Of a stretch of DNA of 64,000 bases, positions 28,501-36,950 are shown one piece after another. Origin of the DNA: Saprospiraceae bacterium (GTDB lineage Bacteria; Bacteroidota; Bacteroidia; Chitinophagales; Saprospiraceae). A program made the position numbers and the translations under genes. The stretch covers positions 186,001 to 250,000 of the forward strand of contig JALSGS010000045.1 of NCBI GenBank assembly GCA_026982695.1, written 5' to 3'. How positions within the stretch are numbered: the first letter of the stretch is position 1; the number at the start of each line of letters is the position of its first letter. The notes beneath the pieces were generated by a model. That model was not told where the DNA came from and did not search any database. It saw nothing but the letters and a program-made list of their open reading frames with translations.

Positions 28501-28904
28501 AAGAAGCTGTCCAGGCTGCCTCCTTTGAACAAAAGGACCCATTGGTCGTGTACAAAATGGAGGCGTACAATCTCTTCGAGCAGCTAATGCACCAGATCAA
28601 TGAAGAGGTCACTTCTTACCTTTTGCGCGGCACATTGGTGTTCCAAGACGGCCGCACCCTAGAGCAAGTTGTAGAAGAGCGCACGCAATGGCAGAAGATG
28701 CAAACCAGCCGCAATGATAGGCAGCGCCGCCAACCTCAAACAGCTCATGCAACTGCAGCTACAGCCCAACGCGCCGCTGCAGAAAGCGTTAGCCGACGCG
28801 CCAAACCCGAGACAATACGCCGTACCCAGCCTAAGGTAGGGCGCAACGATCCGTGCCCTTGCGGTAGCGGCAAAAAGTACAAGCACTGCCACGGTGGGCA
28901 GTAA
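25563..28904 (+). CDS. secA: Preprotein translocase ATPase SecA
   Basis: SecA drives Sec-dependent protein export at the inner membrane. The 1113-residue length is typical of Bacteroidota, which carry insertions in the nucleotide-binding region. Visible motifs: Walker [20 protein letters not shown] (about 189-207), [23 protein letters not shown]-type box [20 protein letters not shown] (about 296), [31 protein letters not shown], and [13 protein letters not shown]-type helicase motif ([20 protein letters not shown]). The C-terminus has the zinc-binding SecB/ribosome contact motif [18 protein letters not shown]. Nothing is missing. Confidence 0.98.
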   Translation: MFGILKKLFPSKHERDIKRMLPVVDQINEHFEAYQMLSHDELRQKTAEFRQRIADYLSDIDAEIAQLETQASQEEDVYEKEELFKEVDKLRETRDEQLEEVLNDILPEAFALVKETARRFKENETLTVTATEHDRQLAAKGKGYVRIEGDKAIWKNTWQAGGSPIKWDMVHYDVQLIGGIVLHEGKIAEMATGEGKTLVATLPAYLNGLAGEGVHIVTVNDYLAKRDQEWVGPIYEFLLLTVDCIDKYRPHSEERKAAYRCDITYGTNNEFGFDYLRDNMVRSLDEIVQRKHHYAIVDEVDSVLIDDARTPLIISGPVEAGAEEEEYKLLKPHVERLVNAQRKLVTQYLAEARQLFKEGKTGYQEGEAGLALLRAYRALPKYRPLIKFLSEEGVKVMLQKAENFYMQEQSKHMHIVDEPLFFTIDEKNRSVELTDRGAEFLAKYAEDPNFFVVPDLASRMVEIDNDPALSEAEKAEARARLSQDYSLKARRLHAVHQLLKAYTLFERDEDYVVIDGQVKIVDEQTGRLMEGRRYSDGLHQALEAKENVKVGEITQTYATVTLQNYFRMYHKLAGMTGTAETEAGEFWEIYKLDVVVIPTNKPVIRKDHEDLVFKTAREKFNAVIDEIEKLRNAGRPVLVGTTSVDISEKLSRMLKLRGIPHNVLNAKHHQREAEIVAEAGKPGKVTIATNMAGRGTDIKITEEVRQAGGLAIIGTERHESRRVDRQLRGRAGRQGDPGSSQFYVSLEDNLMRLFQSERIAKLMDRMGHKEGEVIQHPMVTKSIERAQKKVEENNFGIRKRLLEYDDVMNIQREAIYKKRRNALSGERLAVDLNNMFLGLIDALVAPWKEAEDYQGFVQHTLATIGIEPQIDEQTFRERSTDELVEMLYGQVKAAYQQKAAQVTEVLMPFIRDVHEKQGHRYKRIAIPFTNGSRHLPISADIEEAVRTNGKSLMRDIEKAVTLAVIDEKWKEHLRAMDELKEAVQAASFEQKDPLVVYKMEAYNLFEQLMHQINEEVTSYLLRGTLVFQDGRTLEQVVEERTQWQKMQTSRNDRQRRQPQTAHATAATAQRAAAESVSRRAKPETIRRTQPKVGRNDPCPCGSGKKYKHCHGGQ

Positions 28905-28935
28905 GGCATATGGCAAACTCACACATTTGCTCCGC

Positions 28936-28971
28936 AAAAGAATATGGCCCTAAGAAGGGCTATATTCTTTT
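28936..28971 (+). terminator. Terminator of secA
   Basis: AAAAGAATATGGCCC pairs with GGGCTATATTCTTTT (15 bp with one G-U), ending in T-rich sequence. It lies 31 bp past the secA stop. Confidence 0.85.
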
Positions 28972-29120
28972 ATATATTTGATATGAGCTTACTTTCAGCA
29001 GCATAGCGGTATGCCACGCCATTGATAGAGCATTTTCTACACTTTCCTGAGCATGGCTGGCACTCAATACCGGTAAAACATCCCAGCAGCAAGTGCATTA
29101 CCATTCAAATCTTAGCAGCT

Positions 29121-29861
29121 ATGCTTGTCAAAACTCGCGGCATCGTCTTGCGACACATGAAATACGGCGAAACGAGTCTCATAGTCGACATTTTCAGCGA
29201 GGCACTTGGCATGCGCTCCTATCTGGTCAATGGCGTACGCACAGCACGTGCACGCAATAAAGCGGCACTATACCAACTCATGTCATTGCTCGATCTGGTC
29301 GTATACGAACGCGAAGGCAAATCGCTACAACGCATACGTGAAGCCAAACCAGCACATTTGTACACACGCCTGCCCTTCGAGTTGCCCCGTACAGCCATAG
29401 GAATGTTCATGGCAGAATTGGCGGGCAAAGTACTACGCGAGGCTAGCCCACAAGATGACCTGTTTGTCTTTCTATTTGAAGCATTTCGACAACTCGACCT
29501 CACAGCGCATTCCATAAGCAACTATCACTTGTCTTTTTTGGCACATTTCTGCGGTTGGCTTGGGTTTCAACCCGATGCGGCACCATGGGCTTCTACAACA
29601 CAAACAGCCGTCTTTTTCGACATGCAAGAGGGGGTTTTTCAGGATCAGGCCCCAGACCACCCTCACCATATTTCGCCTCCTCTGGCGCGCACATTTGCGG
29701 CTCTCATACAGCTCCCCCTCCAGGAAAGCTATCGGATACCCCTATCGCGTGCTCAACGCAAAGAATTATTGGACCGAATGCTGGAATTCTACTACTTACA
29801 CGTGGCGCATCTCAGCACCATTCGCTCACACGACATTTGGGCAGAAGTTTTACATGGCTAA
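29121..29861 (+). CDS. recO: DNA repair protein RecO
   Basis: RecO loads RecA at gaps with RecR (and RecF) in recombinational repair. The N-terminal OB-fold is clear: MLVKTRGIVLRHMKYGETSL, IVDIFSEALGMRSYLVNGVR, ARNKAALYQLMSLLDLVVYE. A helical C-terminal domain follows (FLAHFCGWLGFQPD). The four zinc-finger cysteines seen in some RecO proteins are absent, as in many Bacteroidota and in E. coli. The 246-residue length is normal. ATG 29121 was chosen because it begins the OB-fold; the open frame reaches further upstream without conserved sequence. A TATATTTG -7 box lies at 28973-28980. Confidence 0.92.
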   Translation: MLVKTRGIVLRHMKYGETSLIVDIFSEALGMRSYLVNGVRTARARNKAALYQLMSLLDLVVYEREGKSLQRIREAKPAHLYTRLPFELPRTAIGMFMAELAGKVLREASPQDDLFVFLFEAFRQLDLTAHSISNYHLSFLAHFCGWLGFQPDAAPWASTTQTAVFFDMQEGVFQDQAPDHPHHISPPLARTFAALIQLPLQESYRIPLSRAQRKELLDRMLEFYYLHVAHLSTIRSHDIWAEVLHG

Positions 29862-29983
29862 CCATTGCTGCTGCTCGAAATCTTTCCTATGCCCTACATT
29901 CAGGAGATGTTTTGCAGCTAGGCTGCCCAGCTACAACAACACCTTATTTGTCACTTTTTCAAACAAAAACCACATTCCATCAC

Positions 29984-30955
29984 ATGAAAACAATAGGTGT
30001 ATTTACCTCTGGCGGCGATGCACCAGGTATGAATGCTTGCTTGCGTGCCGTGGTACGCACTGCACGTCAATTCGGGATGCAAGTGTGGGGTATCTGCCGC
30101 GGATATCAAGGTATGATCGAAGGCGAGTTTCGCACCTTAAACATGCGAGATGTAAGCAACATCATCCAACTTGGTGGCACTATCTTACACTCGGCCCGCA
30201 GCGAAGCGTTTCGCACACCACAAGGACGCCAGCGAGCATGGGAAAATCTCAAAGCACGCGGCATCGAAGGACTAGTGGCCATAGGTGGCGACGGCACTTT
30301 TACGGGTGCCAAAGCATTTTTGGAAGAATACCCTGAGCTACGCATAGTGGGTGCCCCAGGTACCATCGACAACGACTTATACGGCACGGACTATACCATC
30401 GGCTATGACACTGCGATCAACACAGCCATGCACGCCATTGATCACATCAAGGATACAGCCAACTCACACGATCGCGTCTTTTTCGTAGAGGTCATGGGGC
30501 GCGATGCGGGCTTTATTGCATTAGCGAGTGGAATTGCTACGGGTGCCGAAGCAGTACTGATTCCAGAAAGCCGTACCAATATCGATGCGTTGGTAGAGCT
30601 GTTACGCCGCAACATTGCGCACAAAAAATGGGCGAACATTATCGTAGTGGCAGAAGGTGACGACGAAGGGGGGGCTTTTGAAGTGGCACGGAAAGTCAGT
30701 ACACGCTTACCGCAAATAGAAGCACGCGTCACGGTGTTAGGGCACGTACAACGCGGTGGGCGCCCTACCTGCATGGAAAGAATTCGAGCCAGTCGCATAG
30801 GTATGGAATGTGTGCGGGCCCTCAAAGAGGGCAAGAGCGGTATCATGGTAGGCATCGTCCATCGAGATATTGCTTATACCCCGTTTGAACAAGCTATCAA
30901 GCATCATCAGCAAATCAACCCCACTCTATTGGAGATTGTGCGAATACTGTCGTAA
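29984..30955 (+). CDS. pfkA: ATP-dependent 6-phosphofructokinase
   Basis: This is the committed step of glycolysis, fructose-6-phosphate to fructose-1,6-bisphosphate. The 323-residue protein has all family motifs: IGVFTSGGDAPGMNACLRAV (ATP loop), GLVAIGGDGTFTGAKAF, the catalytic PGTIDNDLYGTDYTIGYDTA, EVMGRDAGFIALASG, VVAEGDDEGGAF and VLGHVQRGGRPTCMERI. The GGDG context suggests ATP rather than pyrophosphate as donor. ATG at 29984 is the family start. Confidence 0.96.
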   Translation: MKTIGVFTSGGDAPGMNACLRAVVRTARQFGMQVWGICRGYQGMIEGEFRTLNMRDVSNIIQLGGTILHSARSEAFRTPQGRQRAWENLKARGIEGLVAIGGDGTFTGAKAFLEEYPELRIVGAPGTIDNDLYGTDYTIGYDTAINTAMHAIDHIKDTANSHDRVFFVEVMGRDAGFIALASGIATGAEAVLIPESRTNIDALVELLRRNIAHKKWANIIVVAEGDDEGGAFEVARKVSTRLPQIEARVTVLGHVQRGGRPTCMERIRASRIGMECVRALKEGKSGIMVGIVHRDIAYTPFEQAIKHHQQINPTLLEIVRILS

Positions 30956-30967
30956 AAACACATAGCC

Positions 30968-31678
30968 ATGATGCATTCACCACACACATCTACTCACAAC
31001 CCAACTACCATCCAATGGCAACGCGTGTTGCGTGGGCCTACCGTACTTTTGGCTATCATTTGGCTCATCCACCTGTTCCAAGTGATTACTGGTATTGAAC
31101 TGAGTGCTTTTGGCATTTATCCACGCGACATTTCAGGCTTGCGCGGCATTGCGCTGGCGCCGCTCATTCATGCCGATTTCCAGCACTTGTTTTCTAACTC
31201 TGTGCCTCTATTTTTACTCACCACCACACTGATTGCCTTTTACCCCAAAGCTGGTTGGGGTGCCTTTTGGCTCATTTACTTACTCACAGGCATGGGTGTG
31301 TGGCTCTTTGCCCGCTCGGTATACCACATTGGTGCCAGTGGCGTAGTCTATGGATTGGTAGCTTTCATTTTTTGGAGTGGTGTGTTTCGGCGCAATTTCA
31401 AAACCATAGTACTGGCGCTTGCAGTTACGTTGCTATATAGCGGATACATCGTAGGTATTTTGCCCAATCAAGAGGGTATCTCTTGGGAAAGCCATTTATT
31501 GGGAGGAATATCAGGCATTTTCACAGCATGGTGGTACAGGGCTGTCGTTGAAGAAGATGAACAACCTAAAAGCAAGCTGGATGAGGATGCCCCTGCGCAA
31601 AAGCGGTATTTCTTACCCCGAGATGTATTCGACAAGCCCGATGAGTCAACTGATTCGTGGTACTCAAACCATTCCTAA
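30968..31678 (+). CDS. Rhomboid-family intramembrane serine protease
   Basis: The 236-residue protein has about six membrane segments. The catalytic dyad is present: serine in HIGASGVVYGLVAF (about 122) and histidine in WESHLLGGISG (about 176). The usual HxxxN element is seen as HADFQHLFSNSVPLFL. Rhomboids cut substrates within the membrane. It follows pfkA by 12 bp and probably shares its transcript. A hydrophilic acidic C-terminal tail of about 50 residues is likely cytoplasmic. Confidence 0.93.
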   Translation: MMHSPHTSTHNPTTIQWQRVLRGPTVLLAIIWLIHLFQVITGIELSAFGIYPRDISGLRGIALAPLIHADFQHLFSNSVPLFLLTTTLIAFYPKAGWGAFWLIYLLTGMGVWLFARSVYHIGASGVVYGLVAFIFWSGVFRRNFKTIVLALAVTLLYSGYIVGILPNQEGISWESHLLGGISGIFTAWWYRAVVEEDEQPKSKLDEDAPAQKRYFLPRDVFDKPDESTDSWYSNHS

Positions 31679-31696
31679 ATTTTTGGCAAGAAAAGG

Positions 31697-32689
31697 CTAC
31701 TCGAATTGGGCGCAATTGTTGGGTACAAGTACTGGCGAAGTGTATTGTTGAGGTGGGAGCTTCAAGACGCGAAAGCGCGCAGCAGGTATCCGCGCCAACG
31801 ATACCAATGTCTGCTCTCCCCACCACCTAGCCCAAGGATTACCTTGAACGCAAATAGGATTAATTGCATATAGCTGCAGCCCACCACCATCATCGGCACA
31901 GATCATCCCATAGCGTTGTAAAGCTCGAGCTAACACGCGCTCGTAATCGGTAAGCCCCAAACTATCCAAGTCTAAATCGGGATCGAGCTGTAGACGTGCC
32001 CCTTCCGGGATAGCCCAAATGGCATCAGTTGTACCGTCGCTTTCGGTGGCTGGGGGTACTGGCCCTCCTGCCCGTGTATGGTCAAAGCTAAAGATAAGCG
32101 CATGCTCGATCGCACCTTGTGTCAGCTCCCACGGCCATACGACACCCTGCATCAGCTCAAAGCCCGAACCCCGTGCCGACAACCCCTTGGGAAATATGCC
32201 CTCACTGTCGAGTGGCAAAGCATTGCCCCAAGCTGCCTTCCAACCACGGCTCGTTGCACGCATCTTCCAAAAATCATACACACATCCCGCTGAGGTATCC
32301 ACAACAACCATGTGGCCATCTGCTTCAGGATCGGGTTCAGCCCATTCGGGTATGGGCACATCGCGTAGCCACTTTTTAGGCGCCCATCCAGCTGTGAGCT
32401 TCACATCGACCCGAGGCATCTGTGCATCGGCAAAATACACGGGCACCGTCCATTCCTTTACTGCCAGCACAAAGCCCTGTTGAGCCTGTGCCACTAATGC
32501 CTGAATCATCTGGTTTGAATGAGGATCTACAACAGCATTAGCAGCTATGGTATCGTAAAAAGGAGACTGAGGGTAAAAAGGCCGATAGTTCGGCAACGAC
32601 AATGGTTTGTTGGGCGACAGATCATCTACCTCGCGGCACCCCAGTAGAAGCCCAACGAACAACACTACAAGATGTTTAGCCGTGAGCAT
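31697..32689 (-). CDS. Conserved lipoprotein of unknown function
   Basis: The 330-residue product has a lipoprotein signal (MLTAKHLVVLFVGLLLGC). The mature part has strongly conserved-looking motifs: VPVYFADAQMPRVDVKLTAG, ADGHMVVVDTSAGCVYDFWK, GLSARGSGFELMQGVV, IEHALIFSFDHTRAGGPVPP and ARALQRYGMICADDGGGLQL. From memory this resembles secreted proteins common in Actinobacteria that have no assigned function. I cannot run the search to confirm. It may bind or process an extracellular polymer, but this is a guess. It converges on the rhomboid gene. Confidence 0.75.
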   Translation of the reverse strand: MLTAKHLVVLFVGLLLGCREVDDLSPNKPLSLPNYRPFYPQSPFYDTIAANAVVDPHSNQMIQALVAQAQQGFVLAVKEWTVPVYFADAQMPRVDVKLTAGWAPKKWLRDVPIPEWAEPDPEADGHMVVVDTSAGCVYDFWKMRATSRGWKAAWGNALPLDSEGIFPKGLSARGSGFELMQGVVWPWELTQGAIEHALIFSFDHTRAGGPVPPATESDGTTDAIWAIPEGARLQLDPDLDLDSLGLTDYERVLARALQRYGMICADDGGGLQLYAINPICVQGNPWARWWGEQTLVSLARIPAARFRVLKLPPQQYTSPVLVPNNCAQFE

Positions 32690-32823
32690 AAAAGGCGTTT
32701 TTTGTCAAGACGAGTCCACCTTTAGGTGTTCTACTTTGCCACTCCTTTGGAATAGTGTAAAAAGGTAAAGGATTTCGCTTTTTTGCGAAAGCCATGAAAC
32801 GCACTTATGCTCATTATGGCCAT

Positions 32824-34476
32824 TTAGGTCGCACAACAGCTCAACTTGCGCACATCTTTTCCAAAAGTCAGCGCAGCCAGCTTTATTCCTTCGCTTAGCG
32901 TCAGATAAGGACATAGGCCTGAGGCTAGCTCACTTACCGTAGCACCCATACGCATGGCGAGACTGAGTTGTTGTACTAACTCGCCGCCCTCTGTAGCTAC
33001 AATGCGCGCGCCCAGCAAGCGATCAGTTTCTACATGGCGAATAAGTTTGATAAAGCCACGCATATCGCGTGCAGCAATACTTCTAGGTACTTCACTGAGC
33101 GGCAAGCTGCGCACTTCAAAAGGTATACCTTGTACCTCAGCATCACGCTCATCAATACCTACTCCTGCCACTTGCGGATCGGTAAATACTACCCAAGGCA
33201 ATATTTCGTAATTGATGGGTTGCGGCTCGGCAGAAAAAGCGTTGTGCACAGCGGTCTTTCCTTCTAAAGCAGCGGTGTACACATAGGCTGGTGTAGTAGC
33301 TACATCACCTGCAGCGTATACATGGGGCAAGTTGGTACGGAGGTAGGAGTCGACTTGTATATGACCACGCGAATCTAGCTGGACACCTATGCGTGCCAAC
33401 TTCAGCTGATCCGTATTGGGGCGTATGCCTGTAGCAACCAGAATAGTACCTGGCTCTTCAAGCACTACATTGGTCCCGTCGGGTCGGCGGCAATGAATGC
33501 GCGTTAATCCATCTTTCGATTCAAATTTGTAAGGCTGGAAATTGGGCAACAGCTCTATGCCTTCTGCCTGCAAATGGCGCGTTAATTCTTCACTGATATC
33601 GGGTGAAAGTCGACGCAACACGCGCTCAGTATATGCCAGAATCCGTACGTGGGCGCCCAGTCGCTGGAAGCTCTGCCCCATTTCCAGGCCTACATACCCT
33701 GCCCCCAAAATAGTAAGGGTCTTGGGCAGCTGTGTAAGGGAAAAAATTGTGCGGCTCGTATGGTAATTCACGTGAGCTAAGCCTTCAAAATCGGGTACGT
33801 TGGGTCTTGCTCCCGTAGCAATGAGCAATTTGTGGCCGCGATAGTGCTGATGACCTACTGCTATAGTATGTGCATCTACAAATTGAGCGTGCCCCTGTAC
33901 TAGCGTTAAGCCTGAAAAGTCACGCACTACATCGAGATACTTGCGCTGGCGCATCTCGGCTACCAGCTCGCGCCCCTGCTGCATCAGTGCACCGAAATCC
34001 ACCTCAACACCCCGGGGGTGAATACCAGCAAACGGCGAATGCGTAGCTCGCCACACTGATTCAGCAGCCCGCACCAAAAACTTTGAAGGTACACAGCCCA
34101 CGTTCACACAGGTACCACCAATAGGCAAGCCATCATTGACCATGAGCGTGCGCAGCCCCAGCTCTTCTGCATGGATAGCAGCGGCAAAAGCTGCCGATCC
34201 CCCACCAATAATGATCAAATCAAATATCTCCTCACTCTTTCCCTGAGGAACGACTTCCTCCTCGCAATTCACAACTCGGTAGTGTCCTCCTTGTGCTACT
34301 ACAGCCACTATCTGATCTGCACGGATTTGTGTAGGGTCATAGAGCACTACTCCACTACCCTGCTCATAAGAAATATCGACTTGCAAGATGCCTTTCTCTC
34401 CAACTAAACGCTGAGCAATGCCACGTGCACAACTATCGCAGGTCATACCGGCTATTTTCATTTCTAATCGTCTCAT
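32824..34476 (-). CDS. merA: Mercuric reductase MerA with N-terminal HMA domain
   Basis: MerA reduces Hg(II) to volatile Hg(0) with NADPH and FAD in the cytoplasm. The 550-residue protein has an N-terminal heavy-metal domain (MKIAGMTCDSCARGIAQRL), FAD-binding IIIGGGSAAFAAAIHAEELG, the redox disulfide GGTCVNVGCVPSKFLVRAAE, the NADPH-site ILGAGYVGLEMGQSFQRLGA, and the C-terminal vicinal cysteine pair that delivers Hg (VRKLSCCAT at the very end). All catalytic cysteines are present. It is the last gene of arsR-merTP-merA, 47 bp after merTP. Confidence 0.96.
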   Translation of the reverse strand: MRRLEMKIAGMTCDSCARGIAQRLVGEKGILQVDISYEQGSGVVLYDPTQIRADQIVAVVAQGGHYRVVNCEEEVVPQGKSEEIFDLIIIGGGSAAFAAAIHAEELGLRTLMVNDGLPIGGTCVNVGCVPSKFLVRAAESVWRATHSPFAGIHPRGVEVDFGALMQQGRELVAEMRQRKYLDVVRDFSGLTLVQGHAQFVDAHTIAVGHQHYRGHKLLIATGARPNVPDFEGLAHVNYHTSRTIFSLTQLPKTLTILGAGYVGLEMGQSFQRLGAHVRILAYTERVLRRLSPDISEELTRHLQAEGIELLPNFQPYKFESKDGLTRIHCRRPDGTNVVLEEPGTILVATGIRPNTDQLKLARIGVQLDSRGHIQVDSYLRTNLPHVYAAGDVATTPAYVYTAALEGKTAVHNAFSAEPQPINYEILPWVVFTDPQVAGVGIDERDAEVQGIPFEVRSLPLSEVPRSIAARDMRGFIKLIRHVETDRLLGARIVATEGGELVQQLSLAMRMGATVSELASGLCPYLTLSEGIKLAALTFGKDVRKLSCCAT

Positions 34477-34523
34477 TTGATCGGTTTTTTACATGTAAAA
34501 CGCACGTGCGATAGCAGATGTAA

Positions 34524-35144
34524 TTATCGCCCTACTGCTTTCCAGTGCATTGCTTTGTATCCCGTACTGTCAATTACCTGCACAATCTGCTCGATCGAAA
34601 GCAGATGCTCGTCATAGACCACTTCAGCTTGCCCTTTTTCATAGCTTGCATCCACTGATACCACACCAGCCAATCCACTCACTGCATGTTCAATATGTGC
34701 CTCGCAACCACTACACGTCATACCTGTTACGTCAAACACCACTTTGCGCAAATCCGACTCCTTTACGACAAGTACCTCCTTTTGGGAGTTATCCGGGTAG
34801 AATATCTGGCTGTAATAAGGGAAGGCCAGCATCAGTACAGCAAATACTGTAACGATACCTAAAAAGGTCTTGCTTTGCCAAAAAGAGGCTTGTGTCGTTT
34901 CCTCACATGCGCAATCGACATCTGCCGGTTGAGGCTTCAGCTTCTGATACCACACCACGCCCAGTACTACAATGCTCAGCCCCGCTAACCAAGGGCGGAA
35001 TGGCTCTAACCACGAAAAGGACGCTGCCACCCCACTGGCACCTGCTAACATAGCCAATACCGGTGTAATGCAACACAGCGAGGCCACTATTGAGGCAAAT
35101 ACTCCCGTACTCACCCATGCCAATGGATTTTTTTGTGCATTCAT
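34524..35144 (-). CDS. merTP: MerT-MerP fusion mercuric transporter
   Basis: The 206-residue protein joins a MerT-like membrane part to a MerP-like HMA domain. The first membrane helix holds the vicinal pair that takes up Hg (VASLCCITPVLAMLAG). A second pair lies in the cytoplasmic loop (VDCACEETTQ), followed by further helices (FLGIVTVFAVLMLAFPYYSQ). The C-terminal HMA domain has FDVTGMTCSGCEAHIEHAVS. Such MerTP fusions are known in Bacteroidota mer operons, where one protein replaces MerT plus MerP. It lies between the regulator and merA. Confidence 0.93.
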   Translation of the reverse strand: MNAQKNPLAWVSTGVFASIVASLCCITPVLAMLAGASGVAASFSWLEPFRPWLAGLSIVVLGVVWYQKLKPQPADVDCACEETTQASFWQSKTFLGIVTVFAVLMLAFPYYSQIFYPDNSQKEVLVVKESDLRKVVFDVTGMTCSGCEAHIEHAVSGLAGVVSVDASYEKGQAEVVYDEHLLSIEQIVQVIDSTGYKAMHWKAVGR

Positions 35145-35198
35145 CGCTTTATATATTTAAGTACTTTATTAAATTATTGGTCAAAAAAAATTTTTTAA

Positions 35199-35576
35199 TT
35201 AAAAAAGGTCTATTGGCTCTTTTTTGGATATCTGACCAAATAAAGTATAGAGCAAAGGCTTAGCACTGGGGCGCAAATGGTAGAATACTGTTACGCCTTC
35301 CTGGATTTTATCAACCAGTTCTCCTTGGTACAGTTTTTTGAGATGTTGTGAAACTGCAGGTACGGTCATGCCTAAAATTTCTGAAAGATCGCACACACAC
35401 AACCGTGTTTCGCGATGTAATAACAGGAGTATTTTCAATCGAACCGGGTTAGCAATCAACTTCAAAGAGCGGACAAAAGTATCTACTAAGCCATCTACTT
35501 GGCGTACAAATCCTTGGGCGCGATGTATTTGGGACTCATCGCGATTGACGCGAATACATACATTTGTTTGCTTCAT
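35199..35576 (-). CDS. ArsR-family metal-responsive repressor of the mer operon
   Basis: This winged-helix repressor is an ArsR/SmtB protein: VRSLKLIANPVRLKILLLLH, the helix-alpha3 metal site RLCVCDLSEILGMTVP (CxC), the recognition helix VPAVSQHLKKLYQGELVDKI and VTVFYHLRPS. It replaces MerR as the regulator in this operon; ArsR-type mer regulators are known outside Proteobacteria. A further Cys near the N-terminus (KQTNVCIRVN) could complete the Hg site. I start at ATG 35576, because the predicted -7 box ends just 5 bp upstream. The transcript would therefore be nearly leaderless. Confidence 0.9.
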   Translation of the reverse strand: MKQTNVCIRVNRDESQIHRAQGFVRQVDGLVDTFVRSLKLIANPVRLKILLLLHRETRLCVCDLSEILGMTVPAVSQHLKKLYQGELVDKIQEGVTVFYHLRPSAKPLLYTLFGQISKKEPIDLF

Positions 35577-35580
35577 GGTA

Positions 35581-35622
35581 CAAATATAGTATTTACCCAA
35601 TTATTTAATAATATACTTAAAT
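35581..35622 (-). promoter_or_regulatory. Predicted mer promoter and operator
   Basis: On the minus strand TATATTTG (35581-35588) matches the -7 consensus. Just upstream an imperfect 20-bp palindrome, ATTTAATAATATACTTAAAT (plus strand, 35603-35622), has the size and AT-rich form of ArsR-family operators. Repressor bound there would overlap the promoter. Confidence 0.45.
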
Positions 35623-35671
35623 ATTCACTCATTTGTGCAAATGTGCAATTTTATTGCCTTTTCTCACTCCA

Positions 35672-36922
35672 TTAGGTCTCATCACGTGCTATCGATTTTG
35701 GGGGTTCTTTCCCGCCGATGAGATAATCTTGATAAGCCTTCAGCTTAGACCACTGACCTTGTACGGCCATTTGCGCTTGTTCGGGCCAAGTAGTGGGGTC
35801 ATGCTGTCTGAAGATGCCACCGGCTTCATCCAGGATAGTTCGCAGCTGTGCCACGCTAGCTTGTGCCAAATCGTGCCAAGTGCGGATCTGGCGTTGTCGG
35901 AGTAATTCGGCAATTTTGGGGCCAATGCCCTCGATGATGGTGAGATCTTCAGGATTGTTGGGGAAAGCCACGTTTTGTTTAAGTGCCTGTGGTTTTTCTG
36001 CTTTGATGGTACTGAGGCGCTGCGCCTGCCCGACCCAATCGTCGCGTTTGATACGCCCTGGGAAGAACTCTATGGCAGTGGTCAGCTGATCGATAAGTGC
36101 CTCATCGAGTGCAGCAATTTGTTCAAAAGTAAAGATACCCAACTCATTGAGTTTTCGTTCGATAAATGGGCCGATGCCCCGAATCAGTGTGAGGTCGTCT
36201 GGTTCATCGTTTTTGGGTTGTGGCAGCTGTTGGCGTACGGCCTCCATAATTTTTTGGCGTGCGGCAGCCACTTCATCACTCATATCGGATTGCGATGCAG
36301 GCTCTTTGGCAAGCAACTCAGGCTGTAGTTCATTGTCTTTAGTTGGGAGAAGCTGTTCTTGCAGCTGCTGGTAGGCCTGTGTCAAGCTCGCTATTTGTTG
36401 TTCCAGCTCAGACAGGCGTCTAAGAGAAGCCTGATGCGAGCTTTGCATCTCGGCCAAGAGGTTGGCAGCCACTTCTTCGCGTTCCACCTGCTCTATGAGC
36501 TGCCGGTTTTTGGTTTTTAATCCAACGATTTGATCGTTAAGGTCTTCTATAGTTTGTTGTAGTGAACAGATAGTAGTCTCTTTTTTTTCCAGCCTCTGTT
36601 TGAGGATGGTATGCTCGCTAGCTAATTCGCTTTTTTCCATACTCAGTTCTTCGAGTTGTAAGCGTGTACCATCAACCTCTCTAAGTGCCTTGGCCAAATC
36701 GGCTTCTTTGAGTTCGAGCAGTTCACCAAGTTCTTCAAGGCGATGCTCCAATTGTTGGTATGCAGCTTTGAGTTGCGTCAATGCAGCTTCAGCACGACGT
36801 GCACGCCCTCCCCACATGATCCAAGCTAATAAAAAGCCAAAGAGAAAAGAAAGCAACATGAAGACCAACAGTACAATGCTGTCTTCGTGCTGAAAGGCAG
36901 TAAAAAAAGTCGAAAAATCCAT
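35672..36922 (-). CDS. Membrane-anchored coiled-coil protein with two helix-hairpin-helix domains
   Basis: The 416-residue protein has one N-terminal membrane helix (SIVLLVFMLLSFLFGFLLAW), a ~180-residue coiled coil (for example LKAAYQQLEHRLEELGELLE), and two copies of a helix-hairpin-helix fold of the DUF4332 kind: LTLIRGIGPFIERKLNELGI (about 246) and LTIIEGIGPKIAELLRQRQI (about 326). The repeats resemble domains annotated as flap-endonuclease-like, but no nuclease residues are seen. It could tether DNA or another partner to the membrane. The downstream-start OmpA gene at 36951-37823 precedes it by 28 bp, so the two are likely co-transcribed. Confidence 0.78.
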   Translation of the reverse strand: MDFSTFFTAFQHEDSIVLLVFMLLSFLFGFLLAWIMWGGRARRAEAALTQLKAAYQQLEHRLEELGELLELKEADLAKALREVDGTRLQLEELSMEKSELASEHTILKQRLEKKETTICSLQQTIEDLNDQIVGLKTKNRQLIEQVEREEVAANLLAEMQSSHQASLRRLSELEQQIASLTQAYQQLQEQLLPTKDNELQPELLAKEPASQSDMSDEVAAARQKIMEAVRQQLPQPKNDEPDDLTLIRGIGPFIERKLNELGIFTFEQIAALDEALIDQLTTAIEFFPGRIKRDDWVGQAQRLSTIKAEKPQALKQNVAFPNNPEDLTIIEGIGPKIAELLRQRQIRTWHDLAQASVAQLRTILDEAGGIFRQHDPTTWPEQAQMAVQGQWSKLKAYQDYLIGGKEPPKSIARDET

Positions 36923-36950
36923 TACGCGTTCAATTTAAGAAATTGGACAT

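Noticed and set aside
29555-29983. Long 5' extension of the pfkA frame
   Set aside because: The upstream part lies in another frame of recO, has unlikely composition, and the family start is at 29984.
32690-35640. mer operon as part of a mobile element
   Set aside because: No transposase, integrase, terminal repeats or target duplication are visible around it in the window.
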